Source of the DNA: Adiantum capillus-veneris
Taxonomy: Eukaryota > Streptophyta > Polypodiopsida > Polypodiales > Pteridaceae
DNA: 64,000 nt
Assembly: GCA_014529385.2 (NCBI GenBank)
Contig: CM043942.1
Coordinates: forward strand, 56,295,340 to 56,359,339
Direction of reading: 5' to 3'
Position 1 is the first letter of the stretch. Every line of letters begins with the position of its first letter. Shown one piece after another: positions 11,570 to 22,875 of the stretch. The notes beneath the pieces were generated by a model. It had not been told where the DNA came from. It was given only the letters and a program-made list of their open reading frames with translations, and did no database searches. A program made the translations under genes and the position numbers.

Positions 11570-12065
11570 GACAAAGGTGGATGGTTATTATTACTAAGTT
11601 TGAATTTATGGTGGTTCGCATGGTTGGAAATTATCATGTAATAGAAAATTGTTTATTAAGGCTAGATGTTGATGACTTGCAAGATGGAGTTGAAGAGTAG
11701 GTGTTAAAGATGACCTATCGGATGAAGCATTTCTTGTTGTCATCATGCATGTGAATGATTTTCAAGAAGACACAGTGACTTCTTTCAAACTCATCTTTTT
11801 TCCAAACATTGTCCAATGAGATCCTTGAGTATTGTATTCACATGATTATATAGTGGACCCAAAGAGGAAATTATTTGCACCAAGGGGTTTGAAGCAAAGG
11901 CCCTCATAAAACAAAGGAAGATGTAGGTGTTGCAAAATTCTTGTATAAGAATATCCTCGCCCGTTTTGGATGCCTAATAGAATCAGTTTACAAATTGTTC
12001 ATCGATTAGAGAACCAAATTTTAGAACACCATTTGCTTTATAATTCTTACATTAAAACCCAAATT
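11570..12065 (+). mobile_element. Decayed Ty3/gypsy RNase H to integrase remnant
   Basis: Scattered plus-strand phrases follow the order of a Ty3 pol: an RNase H tail-like RRQRWMVIITKFEFMV with LLRLDVDDLQDG (parallel to the usual HLSRLE end), then VAKFLYKNILARFGCLIE, which is the integrase core phrase around the second catalytic Asp region. It is highly decayed with many breaks. No LTR can be assigned. It is probably older than the neighbouring elements. Confidence 0.5.
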
Positions 12066-12089
12066 CATGATACTACTAACTGGGATGGA

Positions 12090-12895
12090 AGATAATGTTA
12101 AAGAGTCCGAGTGCACGGATGCGTGCATGCGCAGTGCGGTGTGCATGTGGGAAGAAGAGAAGGAGAGAGTACACAGTGTATGGGTGGAACAAGACTCTAC
12201 TATGAGTTGCCCCTTATTCTTTGTATATGTACACAAGAATATGGTGTCAATGGGAGGGCGCCCATAGCGTGAGTGATCGAGCAAGGCACAAACTCTTGTA
12301 CCCCAACAACCTCCCACTTAAAGGCAAATGTGATGATAAGTGGGTCCTACTAGATAAACTACTAGTATGTACAAGAAAATAGGTGAGAGACTCTCTCAAC
12401 CTACACCCACCGACTCGCTCAATTGATCTACATGCAGTCATATCGGCTCTCGTGGTAGGCGATCATACGTACCCATGCTAGAGCCTGCATGTAAATCTTG
12501 CAGACTACTTTGTATGGTCTACAAACCTCCACTATGCATCATGCTAGTGTCGATCATCGCACGATTGACAACCCCTACTGTAATTGGCTCCCATTGCAGC
12601 TGCTAGATTGGGCTTCAACACTAGTAAGTCGAACATGAGACACCCAAACACTAGATAAAATCTACACAAACATGGCTATACTTGCCTCTCATGTGCTATT
12701 TTCAATCATTGCATCGTCAAGACTACCCATCGCATACGGATGTGTCAACACCGACAATGGGAAACCTACATCCTTGTCACCCATATGCAAAATTGTACGT
12801 CTTGGTACCAACTCATCAGCTCTAACATGAGCATATCAAAGAACTCCATATTTGTCAGCTCTATCTGTGTCTCTAGGAGCAGACCTCCTGTTGTT
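12090..12895 (-). mobile_element. E: truncated Ty1/copia element (3' LTR plus 3' internal end)
   Basis: On the minus strand an LTR beginning TGTTGGGGTACAAGAG starts at 12308 and runs to about 12090. It is preceded by the polypurine tract AAGTGGGAGGT (12309-12320). The internal part 12309-12895 is similar to the same portion of D (13174-13760), with shared phrases such as GCATATCAA and CCCACTGCAGCTGC-like text. It lacks a 5' end and any readable pol. It is a relative of D, not an exact copy. Confidence 0.55.
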
Positions 12896-12984
12896 CTGCT
12901 CGCAATTTTAACAACTTGACCTAATGTCTCACTTGAGCATTGGTTGGTATCTCTAGGTCTTATATACTTGTCCTGCACAGTTTC
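12896..12984 (+). repeat. Fragment of the element A LTR, left of the D insertion
   Basis: The text CGCAATTTTA...AACTTGACCTAA...TAGGTCTTATA...CTTGTCCTG parallels 51080-51155 in the LTR of B (roughly 70% by eye). The other side of D resumes the same LTR at 17451 (TTACGTTTGGATGTCATTTG, as at 51167). So D appears to have inserted into the LTR of A. Confidence 0.45.
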
Positions 12985-13173
12985 TGTGTGGGCATGGGGA
13001 GCACCACAGACGAAGAGTGAGAGAGAGACGTCTTGACTCACTCAATATGTGGGTGGGGAAACTGTGAAGTGCAGCTCAAACCTTAGAGTATACTCACTAT
13101 AATTATAGGGTAAAAGTGGGGCGATCGCCCATGACCAATGCACCGGTCAAGGACATAGGCCTTAACCCCAACA
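12985..13173 (-). repeat. 3' LTR of D with polypurine tract
   Basis: Minus strand AAGTGGGAGGT (polypurine tract, 13174-13184) precedes TGTTGGGGTTAAGGCC. The 189-bp copy pairs with 17256-17450 over its whole length, including the outer GGTGCTCCCC and inner GTATACTCACTATAA segments. Confidence 0.7.
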
Positions 13174-14021
13174 ACCTCCCACTTAAAGGCTCAATGTGCT
13201 TTTAAGCAAGATCTACTAGTGTTACAACTAATAGAAGGTGAGATATTTCTCTAACCTATGCCACTGAATCTCGATGAGCTAGTGCATCCGGCTCTAACTG
13301 ATAGACAAAACATCCCGCTACGGAAGCCACACAGAGCTAACTCCAAGCTCTGAAAATATTCTACATGAGCTCATGCACTCCTGCAAGTATGGTCCAATAC
13401 CTGCAAACCTCCCTATGGCTCTATGCGAGATCAGTCATCGAACAACTATCAACCCTGCTGCTAATGCTCCCACTGCAGCTGCATATGTCGGCCTCGAGAT
13501 CAGATCTCGTCTGAGGACAACGAAACGTTGATGCAACCCTGGCAACCTCTGCCACCTCCAACTCAGAACTCAACTCATGGCAATCCTGTCCCCTTTCATA
13601 GAGACCATGGCACTCTGACTCCGAGCTCTGGAGTGACTTCCTCGTGCCCTCCACATATCACATGTGTACCAAGAGTATCCATCTGTCCTGAATCTGCATC
13701 AAGCTCTGGCATAAGCATATCAAGAAATGACTCCACAATAGCTGACATTCGCATCATGTGAGTCATTCTTGCCAATCACCTCTGATGACTCATCCTGCTG
13801 TGACTCACTAGAGCTGTCCTGCTCTACCTGTGCTCCGTAGACGCAACCTGCACAACAAGGTCACTGCTCTGTACTCCATGCAAAGCATCCTGCAACCACA
13901 AGCAAAAGAGACTCGCTGCTCTCTCGCTCTTACCTGGCTGCGTGATCACAGAGACAACACCGTCTTTCGCGTGATCCACATGCAATGGGTAACCTGTACC
14001 ACTCATGCACCTCTCGCAATC

Positions 14022-14560
14022 CTAGCGAACCCAAATGCAACGCAAAGATTCGTCAAGCAGCGATACCCGACATCCACTATCCCGTAGCTGTCTGACTGAG
14101 ATCAAATCCCGTCTCAGATCTGGCACATAAGCACATGATGCGGGGTAAATCTCATACACTAGGCAAGGACAAACATACGTCTCCTGCACCCTCAATGTCA
14201 TACACATCACCATCAGCCATGCGCACACAACCAAGTCTCCCACTAGAAAATGTGGTAAACCACTCACGATGCAACGTGACATGGAAAGTAGCATCTGAAT
14301 TAGTAACCAATGTGAAGACAATGTGCAATCGATATGCAATCCGTAGAACATAAGATCGTCTGAAGACAAGTTCAATGTAAATGTGGCATCGCCGTCACAA
14401 GGATACTCAGTAACACCGTACTGATCTCACTAGCATCTGTGTGCCCCAAATCTGCATACGCATCTATCGCCTCCGTTGTCTCAAACGCCTGTGAAAATCG
14501 ACGCCTATGTGCCCTCTATGTTCACAATGCCAACATGTCAAGTCTCTATGCCGTCGAGAG
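14022..14560 (-). mobile_element. D gag zinc-knuckle and protease/pre-integrase remnants
   Basis: Minus strand shows a CCHC-like CWHCEHRGHIGVD near 14505-14560, and then a copia retropepsin to GAG-pre-integrase region with YVPDLRRDLISVRQLRDSG near 14050-14130, matching the usual copia phrase (Y)VPDLxxNLISVSQL. This order is right for a copia polyprotein on the minus strand. The remnants are broken, and the following integrase core and RT cannot be found before the 3' LTR. Confidence 0.65.
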
Positions 14561-15599
14561 TTGCGTGTGGGACCAATCTCTCCCATGGACATAGAAGTGG
14601 GACTAGACTCCCCTGTAGACATGGATGTCGCGTACATAGCATGTAAACTCTGCCATAAAGCATGAGTTGTAGTCTCCCTCGAGACCTACCAGTACAGACT
14701 CAACCAGATGCAACGAATCGTAGACATTGCTAACTCATCAAGATCCTGCCAATCATCATCACGCATAGAATTGGGCTTCGCCGATGTAACCACGCATGGG
14801 TTTATGCTGCCCCAAATCCGCCAATGCAACAAGCATATGTTCCTTCCAAGCAACAATCTACACCATCAAACTGTGTCAGACCATACGTTGGAAGTAATGA
14901 AAAATCAGCCATAATGCTCGCAAAGAGCAACCAACAACGAGTAGCAAATGTCAACCAAATCAGCCCTAAACTAGCTCGAATCGCATCAACAAAAGTCTGC
15001 AAATATGGCTGTAAGATATGGCTGCAAATTAGCCCCAAAATAGCCCCAAAATTCAGCTCTTAAACAGCTGCATAAACAAGTCACAAACGTGTCCCAGATC
15101 AGCCTACAACTAAGCCATACATGGACACCTGCCTGAAACAATGGCTGAAAATTCAGCACCCAAAATAAGCCCTCAACCTGCCTGTAAACTTGTAAACCTG
15201 TAGCTGAAACCTGCTAAAAACCTCAAGCCATTAGTGCTCGAATCTGGCTACCTAGCTCGTAGCCACACAAGCATACATCACAATATCACTCCTATGAGTG
15301 TGCCAAGATAACTGTATGCCTGTCAAACCGTGAGCGAATCACCAAGCCCACACTGTGCGGTATCGATGCATACACACGCACAAATCTCCCAACTGCAGAG
15401 AAAACCGCACGCAAATGCTGAGTGCAACCCGCAATCTCTACCTAGATCGCATAAATGATGCGCATAAAACTCCTGGGAAAATTTCGCCAGAGTTTCGTCA
15501 GTAAAACGGCCACAAAACCAGTAACCAAACTGACTGCACGCTCAAAACCATGAGCAACCAAAGCGCATCTCTTGGACGGAAGCTACTCACACACCCATA
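14561..15599. other. Non-coding interior of D, second part
   Basis: Rich in short repeated words such as AGCCCTAAA, AGCCCCAAA and CTGCAAA-like runs at 14930-15230. No supported coding frame. Probably decayed gag or leader of D. Confidence 0.35.
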
Positions 15600-16400
15600 A
15601 AGTGCATGCAAACACTACCTAGATCAACATAATGTCAATCAAGGACACAGATGACACAATAGACACACGGAGGAAATCTCTTAAGCTTGTCAGGCTGAAG
15701 ACCATCCTACACATACAACACTCTGGAAGGCCAACTAAACCACAATCAAGAACCTCACTGCTCTCAACTACACCACCTAACCACATACACACATACGGAA
15801 GGTAACTCACCTAATCATGCCAGATTCGTACAAAACTTAAGGAACACCATCCCCTCACTAAGATACACCTGTCCCTAAGCTTCTACACTCAAAACCCTCA
15901 CTCTAAACCCATCTGCGGAAACGTGTAGGATGACAGAGCCGAATTTTGAAAGTGCCTGAAACTGAAATTTATGAGTACCTATGCGTAGCTTATGTCGCCA
16001 CGATTTATAGACTACTAGCACGCAGAAAACAGACATCGTTTGATACACTTACGACCACAAATAGCTCGTAGATGCGTCGGCGTGTGCGCTTCATGTCGCG
16101 TGGAATGCTTGGCGTCGTCGCATAGCTCTCCTCGAGCCTAGAGCAATGGTGCATTCGGATCTCCAATGTGCTGAGCGAGCCGGGCGTAGCGAGAGGATGA
16201 AGCTCACACTCACTCTCTTTCTCTCTCACACATAGAAAACGGCAGTGCTAAAACTTTGATTATGATTAAAAGTCTTTTTTACAAAATGACCTAGGTACCT
16301 TATATACTAAGGCTACCTTAGGTTCAACCAAAAATGGGGTTGAAAGGGTCAAATGGCTTTGTATTTACAATCTGGAAGTGCCATTGCACCCTGGCTTCTG
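15600..16400 (-). repeat. LTR fragment related to the E1 LTR, inside D
   Basis: Plus-strand phrases at 15670-16200 parallel 7620-8110 in order: AAGCTTGTCAGGCTGA, CATCCCCTCACTAAGATA, ATGAGTACCTATGCGTAGCT and AGAAAACAGACATCGTTTG. A TATA-like box on the minus strand (TTAGTATATAAGG, about 16297-16309) matches the position of the E1 one. No primer site or coding part is attached, so it is a solo or truncated LTR. It marks where the E1 MITE is absent. Confidence 0.55.
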
Positions 16401-17242
16401 AAACTAGAATAACTACTCATTACAAATGACGTTTATATCCATAATCCGCAGCATTTCATAACTCGCAAAAGATAAGACTTTGGTACGAAACTTGAGCTAT
16501 GTTGTGTTGTTGACCCAACAGTCAACAGCATCAAACCGCACTCCAAATGCATGCACCAATCTCCACACTTTGCATACATTATTGCAAAAACCTGCAAATC
16601 TAGTACACAAATATCTTCTCTACCTGTGACTGCCAAAAAACATGCTCGAGGCATACATTGCCGAGCTCAAAGTGCAATCACATTAGTCTCCCTGAGCATC
16701 AAACCACATAAGGCATACATCGTATCCTCCCACCTGTGAGAAAACTTGTACCAAATGTCACTCTCACATCTAAGAGAAAACCATGTGTGTGGAATCCTCG
16801 ACACACAATAAACAACAGATGCTACTGCAGAAAATTCAGCGTTCAGAATTTTAAAATTCTGATATGACGAGCGCGTCCGGAGCGTGCCAAAACCCCAAGG
16901 TAGACTCCTGGATCACATGTATCCGAGTCTGGGTGTGAAAGCTATGCCAAAAACCTCCATTTCGACCAAAAAACGCAGCATAAATTGCCAAAAGAGGGCT
17001 GAAAAAAGCAGCTCCTCAACCGTAGCTCGAATAAGGTTTTCGATGGCTCGAATGACTTCGAAAGGGGGGTAAAACGTAGGACACCTGTGGAAACGCTCTT
17101 GGAAAGCTGAATTTGTCGATGCCGAAGTCGAAACCCTATTTACACTCTTGAAAGTGCGTGCACACGGACGCGATTTCGAGAATGAAACTGGCTCTCCGCT
17201 GTCGTCGTGACTGTGCACACACGCGCTCCCTCTGCACCTACG
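16401..17242. other. Non-coding interior of D
   Basis: Between the D primer-binding site and the nested LTR fragment I see no coherent frame or repeat. It would be the D leader, possibly mixed with other debris. Confidence 0.4.
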
Positions 17243-17254
17243 CTCTGATACCAA
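17243..17254 (-). other. Primer-binding site of D
   Basis: Minus strand TTGGTATCAGAGCG matches the 3' end of plant initiator tRNA-Met, the standard primer of Ty1/copia elements. It lies two bases inside the 5' LTR. Confidence 0.8.
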
Positions 17255-17255
17255 T

Positions 17256-17450
17256 TGAAGGGGATCGGGGAGCACCACAGACGAAGAGTGAAAGAGAGAG
17301 AGAAGGAGACACACACACATGATGTGGGTGGAGAGACTGTGAAGTGGCAGCTCCCCCTATACAGTATACTCACTATAAGTATAGGGTAACAGTGGGCGGG
17401 CGCCCATGACCTGGGAAACCGGTCAAGGCACATAGGCCTTAACCCCAACA
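17256..17450 (-). repeat. 5' LTR of D
   Basis: Minus strand starts TGTTGGGGTTAAGGCC and ends GATCCCCTTCA, 195 bp. It is followed at once by a tRNA-iMet-type primer site. Partner at 12985-13173. Confidence 0.75.
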
Positions 17451-17698
17451 TCTTTACGTTTGGATGTCATTTGATGCTGTAACGAATATGATTTGCCTAC
17501 CGATGAGCGATTGGCTTTTGGTGATTTCAGTCACTTGAGTGTAATGCGAGTTGTTAGTTGTTTTCCGAGAGATTGACAACCTCTTGTAGTCTCTATGCAC
17601 TAGTCGAGTCAGCTTCGTCCCATGGTTTGTCAAATTAATCGTGGTTCTCGCTAATACTGCAATAAGATAGGATAGTGAGGTTAGACATGCGTCCCACA
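17451..17698 (+). repeat. 5' LTR of A, 3' portion
   Basis: Matches 51165-51419 (LTR of B) nearly base for base and ends GCGTCCCACA two bases before the primer site. Its upstream part is cut by D and continues weakly at 12896-12984. Confidence 0.75.
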
Positions 17699-17700
17699 TT

Positions 17701-17720
17701 TGGCGCCGCTGCCGAGGATC
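17701..17720 (+). other. Primer-binding site of A
   Basis: TGGCGCCGCTGCCGAGGATC, complementary to the 3' end of plant tRNA-Asp with minor changes; the type widely used by Athila-like elements. Identical in position and nearly in sequence to 51422-51441 in B. Confidence 0.8.
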
Positions 17721-18137
17721 CAAAAGACCTAAACGAGGGAAAAACACGAGCGTCTTGTGTAGTTGTCCTTTAACTTCCTCTAGGTTCGCTTAGAGTTCAA
17801 AACTCTCTTTTAGAAACCGCATAGCTTAAGATGGTCGTCTTTTGCTGTGTAGAGATAGCTTGAAAGTAATCGTACTTGCTGAGTACCTTTAGGATTGTAG
17901 GATTGTATATCTAGATTAGGATTTGGAGAATGATTGGTAGACAAAACAAGTCTTAAGATCAAGACTCTGAAAAACATGAAAAACACAAGAAAATGAGTGT
18001 TTGTGGACACTTTCCACAACCCCATTGCATGAGAAACTAGGGGTAGGGTAAGTAGGATCCGAGGTGGATTTCATAGCATTTCTCTCTCTGAAAGAATCAA
18101 GTGTGAGTTGTTATGTAAGGTTGCATAATTTTAGGTC
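17721..18137 (+). other. Leader of A, first part
   Basis: Non-coding, about 95% like 51442-51839 by eye. It ends at the M target site AGGTC (18133-18137). The homologous uninterrupted junction is at about 60613-60640. Confidence 0.8.
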
Positions 18138-18436
18138 TGTTAACCCTCACGGCTCACGGACACCCCATCACCTACGACGGACGCGTATTATGTATTTGGT
18201 AGAGTTAGGTACCGGGCTTGTCGGACCAATAGGAAAAGGGAAAGAGTGATCACGATGAGAGGCGCACTCTAACTGGGACATTCAAGGGATTAGTTGGCTA
18301 AGCATGGGCGCCCAAGTGTGAATGGGGTGAGCTCATATAAAAGCCAACTAAACCTAAAATTCACTCATTCTCTCATTTGTACAATAGAAGAGTGCTTTTG
18401 CTCCATCTCCATCTCCATCTTCTTCTTCTTCACCTC

Positions 18437-18477
<41 letters not shown>

Positions 18478-18727
18478 GGAGAGTGTGTGTACGATCGAGC
18501 ATTACGAAGGCACGGCGGCGGCGAAGCGGTTGAGTGCGGCGTAGCGGCGTCTCCCTCTTCTTCGCGGCGAGGAATCCACCACGAAGGCGAGCGTAGAGCG
18601 GTGAGTGACACAACCTTTGCTCTCTTGAGCTTGCTAGTTTAGGCTTGTTGTGTGCTTGGAGCCATTTGTGGCTCGCACACGTGTATTGGCAAGTCCCTTG
18701 CTTCGACAGTGCAGCAAGGAGCGCACA
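18138..18727 (+). repeat. 5' LTR of M
   Basis: TGTTAACCCTCACGG...GGAGCGCACA, 590 bp. TATA-like ATATAAAA at 18335-18342. Holds TG and GA microsatellites at about 18438-18490, which create chance frames on both strands. The 3' partner is 518 bp. Confidence 0.9.
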
Positions 18728-18732
18728 TTTTT

Positions 18733-18750
18733 TGGCGCCGTTGCCGGGGA
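18733..18750 (+). other. Primer-binding site of M
   Basis: TGGCGCCGTTGCCGGGGA, an exact Athila-type tRNA-Asp primer site, five bases after the LTR end. Confidence 0.9.
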
Positions 18751-19642
18751 AATGCCCTACACTAAGCTCGGTTAAGCACTTTACGCTTTCTTGTGGTGCA
18801 ATTTCTATCATAGGAAAGGCAGGGAATGAGTGTGTGTAGTTGTGTGGAGATTTCTTGTTTTTTGCGTTTTCTGTGTTTTCTGTTTGCACTGCATAGTTAG
18901 CATTTCTTGCGTTTCTGCATTTTCTGGTTTGCACTGCACAGTTCTGTCAAGTTTCAATTTTCTGCATTTTCTGTGTTTCTGGTTTTGCACAGTTATACGC
19001 ACAGTTAGTTAATTAAGTAGGCTAGTAATTAGGTGAGACAGAAAGTAGGTAGGTGAGGTCAACGCGCACCAAAACGCGTACCAAAAAAAAAAAAGAAAAA
19101 AAAAACAATCTTTTCGAAAAATAAAAACGTGAGTGAGGGGGAGGTTAAATTTTCGAAAATAAAAAACGTGAGTTTTAAAAACGGACGGGTTGGTTTGTAT
19201 AAAAGTTAGATCGGGATCGGTTCCCCAAGCCCAAGCCCAAGCCCAAGCCCAGGCCCAGGCCCCAGTTCTCAGTCTTATGATATATACTAGACTCACTCTT
19301 ATATATATACCCTACTCCCTCAAGAGGAATGAGAGCATGTGGGACAAGTCCTCCACTCTCCTCCCTTCTCTTCCCACTTGCACCCTTAGACTTGCTATTT
19401 GGAGCCTAGTTCCCCAGCTAGGAAAAGAGTTTCGGGCTTTTCTGGAGCAAAATAGAACCAAACGGTGGGCTGTAAAGCACAGCGCGTCCCTCCTAGCGAT
19501 ACGCTCGTTTCGAGCTATCACACGGCCCATTCCACGACACGCTCTAAAAAATCTAAGCAAAAACACAAACAAAAAACACGCAAAAAACTAGTCACAAGGC
19601 CTCCTAGAGCAGCTTTTTGACACCTTAGGGTATCAAAAGCAC
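18751..19642 (+). other. Leader of M
   Basis: About 0.9 kb, non-coding. Includes three imperfect repeats of a TTTTCTGTTTGCACTGCA-like phrase between 18850 and 19000, an A-rich run near 19082-19105, and a CCCAAG hexanucleotide tract at about 19224-19262. Confidence 0.7.
19224..19262 (+). repeat. (CCCAAG)n hexanucleotide repeat
   Basis: Four CCCAAG units followed by CCCAGG variants in the leader of M. It gives artificial repeated dipeptide frames on both strands. Confidence 0.9.
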
Positions 19643-22600
19643 ATGCACTTACGCTCTGGGCGGGTGCTAGAACACGAGCATATTGAGGGTGCCTCTGTTC
19701 ATACGGACACCCATTACCCATCCACGATAGGCTCTAGACCCTCAACGGGGACACAAGGTAGCACCACCCAAGACCCTAAAATAGCCGCTAGTGATTCCTC
19801 CTCCGACTCAAAAATCATGGAAGCATACCCTACCCAAAACACTGAGAGAGAAGGCCATGCACCTCCCGAAGCTCCACAGCCTAGTACTAGTATGTTTAGC
19901 CGTTTCATGGAAACATTAGGTAGAGCTACTCGCTCGGAACCTGATGCAAATGAAGCACACGAAGGGGGTGGGGAAGTGGACTCTCCTTTCACATCGCACG
20001 TGGACCCCACACCCCCAAAGAGTGTCCATGTGGATATCCTGCCAACTTCTTACCAAGAAGGCCCTGTTGAGCTGCCTCCTTCAGAAGTTCCCTCTAGAGT
20101 ACCGTTGGTGACAAGTAAAACCACGGGGAGCAACATTGCTTCTACCTCACAAGAAACCGTTAACACGTCGACTCTAGAAGGATTGTTCATTAATGATCAT
20201 TGGACATACGACCTCCACACTGAGGTGTTGACGGATCTACACTCTGGCCACGCCTACCATGTAGGATGGATAGAGATTGTACAATCCACCTCTAGTGCCA
20301 CGAGCATCGAAGATCAACAGAAAATGATCTGTAATGTTATCCATGGCATTATTCAATCAGAAAGGCAAAACCGAGGGGTAAATATACTCTCAACTGGCCC
20401 CATGAGATTTCTGGATACGAGCAAGGCTCAACAGCCTACTCTATCACAAATGGAGACTCCTCTAATGAGTCCCATGGACCCATCTTACGTCATTTCACCT
20501 GGGGTCTCTATGCAATCTGAGCCTCCGAGCGACAACTTTAGCTTCCCTAACTTGGCTCAACCCTCTATTAAGGAAAACACAGTGCTCACTCCAGGGATAA
20601 GCCTGACAGAGAATGTACCGATGACATCTACGGTTAGCGCAGTGCCACTACCTAGTGTCGTAGTACCTAATATGGGGCCTCGACCGTATGTGCCTCTAGC
20701 CCCTTATGCACACATGGCCCCCACACCTCCAATTGTACCACTTGTTCATGCTCCTCGAGTGCCGCTCCCTAGCCCTTATCCGAGTGGACCTATGCCCGGT
20801 TATGTTCCATATCCTGCATCATCCACACATATGCCAAGACCGGTACCCGTCCCTCTCCCACATATGATTCCAAGAGTACCTCCACCGGCCCTGCCTCCTC
20901 ACATAGGTGACTTGGCAGCGTTTGCTCAAACCATAGGTCGATCTATCGCGGAAAATATGCGTCATGCATCTGATAGAGAGCCTAGAAGTAAGGCAGTACA
21001 AATTGCCAAACTCACGCAAAAATTCAATGGGGACGAAGATGCTAGAAACCACATTGAAGTGTTTGAACAAGTATGTGATTCCTTAGGGGAACGCAACGAA
21101 CTACATAAGTGCAATGCCTTAAGCTTGACATTAAGTGGGAAGGCTGGAGATTGGTATAGAACCCTAAGGGTGGACGAGAAAACAATCTACCCTACCCTTC
21201 GAAGGTTGTTTCTAAAGGAGTACATACGAGAAGGTGTGCTTTGGGGTGTAGCATCTCAGCTACAGAAGGCCGAACGTAAGGAAGGAGAGTCAGTAAAGGA
21301 CTTCATTAGTCGTCTAAAGCACTTAAACTCTCGCTGCCCTGTAAATGAGCGCTTCAACAATAACCAACTGCTTGATCGATTCATTCGAGGGTTGAGGAAT
21401 GAAGGAATCTATAATGGACTAGTGATTAGAGGTATCACAACCTGGAAGATGTCACTGCCAATGCAATCCAATTAGAGGACAACTTGATGATAGCAGGCAT
21501 GAGGGTGTCTACTGACACGAGATCCACTAGCTCACAAGCCATTGAGTATGAACCCATGACTGCAAAGCCCATTGCCAATGAGCCAAAGGTATTTGAGACA
21601 TTCTTGACAGACCTCACCAAGGCAATCCAAGAGTCTCTTAAGGATAATCGACCCCCTCAAAATAGTCACATGTATCCAAGAAGGGAGCAACAATGGTGTT
21701 CCATTTGCTTAGGTCCACATAGCACTAGTGAGTGCCCTACGTTTAGAGTAAAATTTAATGGAACTTGCAACGCATGTGGTAGGTATGGTCACCAAGCTAA
21801 GGATTGTTTAATGATCAAACGTATGATGGCAAATAGACCACCTGTAGCCTGGACGGATGCGCCTCGAGCTCCTGTATTGATGCCTGCTCCACCTGTTGAG
21901 CAACTACCGCAACACATGGTCCCTAGATCTCAAAATGTTGTACAAGCTACACCGCTACCACCTCCTGTGCTAGGACCGCAGCCCCCGCATCCAAGAGTCG
22001 CCCCTATGAACCAAGTGGGTTGCGAGCCATCAAATGCTTATGCAGATGGATGTGAGGAGGAAATAGACACTAGTATTGCCTACGGACTTGATACATTGGA
22101 AGAGTGTCCTATATACTACATGGAAGATTGTTGGGGACAAGTCAAGCCGGTTTATCAAGCTGCTGCTCTCGCATCCAGAGGTCAAAATATCAACACCCAG
22201 GCTAGGAGGCCACCTCTTCAATGCTACGAGTGTGGTGGACCACATCGGCAGCGGAGTGCCCTATTAGGCTGCAAAAGAATGCTGCACAGATGCAAATGAA
22301 TCAAGGGAGCACGTCTGCAATGCCAATACTCACATGTAATCGTGGCCTAAAATCACCACCCCTGAATTTGGTCGAAATTGCTAGTGTGACATCGCCAATA
22401 CCACCCGTCGCACCCGCTTATGCGATTACACGGTCCATGCTTCAAGGGCCAGGCCATATCCTCGAAGAGAGAGATACCGCGTCAGTTATCCAAGCAAAGA
22501 AAAAGAAGACACGAAGGAAGAGGTCGCAGAATACGGGAAATTCAAAGCCAAGTTCCAAAACAAACATAGGAACAGGAGATGACCCCGTGTATATGAATGA

Positions 22601-22710
22601 CCTCGAGGATGATTCAGATTCAATCGAGACAATGGAGACTAGAACCAATACCACAAAGGAAAGACCAACAAAGAAAACCGTAACATGGAACCAAATGAAA
22701 ACCGAATAAG
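19643..22710 (+). mobile_element. M gag region
   Basis: Opens MHLRSGRVLEHEHI, the gag start typical of this branch. The first 400 residues are Ser/Thr/Pro-rich and probably disordered, with a proline-rich stretch near residues 330-420. A capsid core follows at about residues 450-590: KFNGDEDARNHIEVFEQV, LTLSGKAGDWYRTL, and RLKHLNSRCPVNERFNN. Knuckle-like cysteine clusters lie at about 21696-21830 (CSICLGPHSTSEC, CNACGRYGHQAKDC) and 22226-22250 (CYECGGPH). It is unusually long for a gag. Broken after the capsid core. Confidence 0.8.
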
Positions 22711-22875
22711 AGAAAACCATAAAGAGACTCTGAAAACACCACAAGTGTTTCCAAATCCAATCCAAGACCCCCAAGATAAACCGCAGGGGCAAAAAGGAAA
22801 GAATCGTAAAAAGAAGATTGGGACGTACCCAAACCCAGTAGACGAGATTGAGCAGGGAAACATCTAAGAGGTTTA

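Larger units (their letters stand above)
12985..17450 (-). mobile_element. D: old Ty1/copia element with very short LTRs
   Basis: Bounded by LTRs of 189 and 195 bp in direct orientation. Minus-strand order: 5' LTR 17256-17450, primer-binding site, long non-coding part, zinc knuckle and protease/pre-integrase remnants at 14020-14560, polypurine tract at 13174-13184, 3' LTR 12985-13173. LTRs differ at close to 18% of positions, so it is old. Most of integrase and all of RT and RNase H are not visible: it is a badly broken derivative. Its interior also holds an LTR fragment related to the E1 LTR. Confidence 0.65.

Noticed and set aside
12067-12267. 66-residue frame near the E LTR
   Set aside because: Lies across the probable copia LTR with no protein similarity that I recognise.
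18354-18934. Long minus-strand frame across the M LTR
   Set aside because: It is held open by TG/GA microsatellites and overlaps LTR, primer site and leader.
19190-19591. Frame with repeated Gln-Ala
   Set aside because: Produced by the CCCAAG hexanucleotide repeat in the leader of M.
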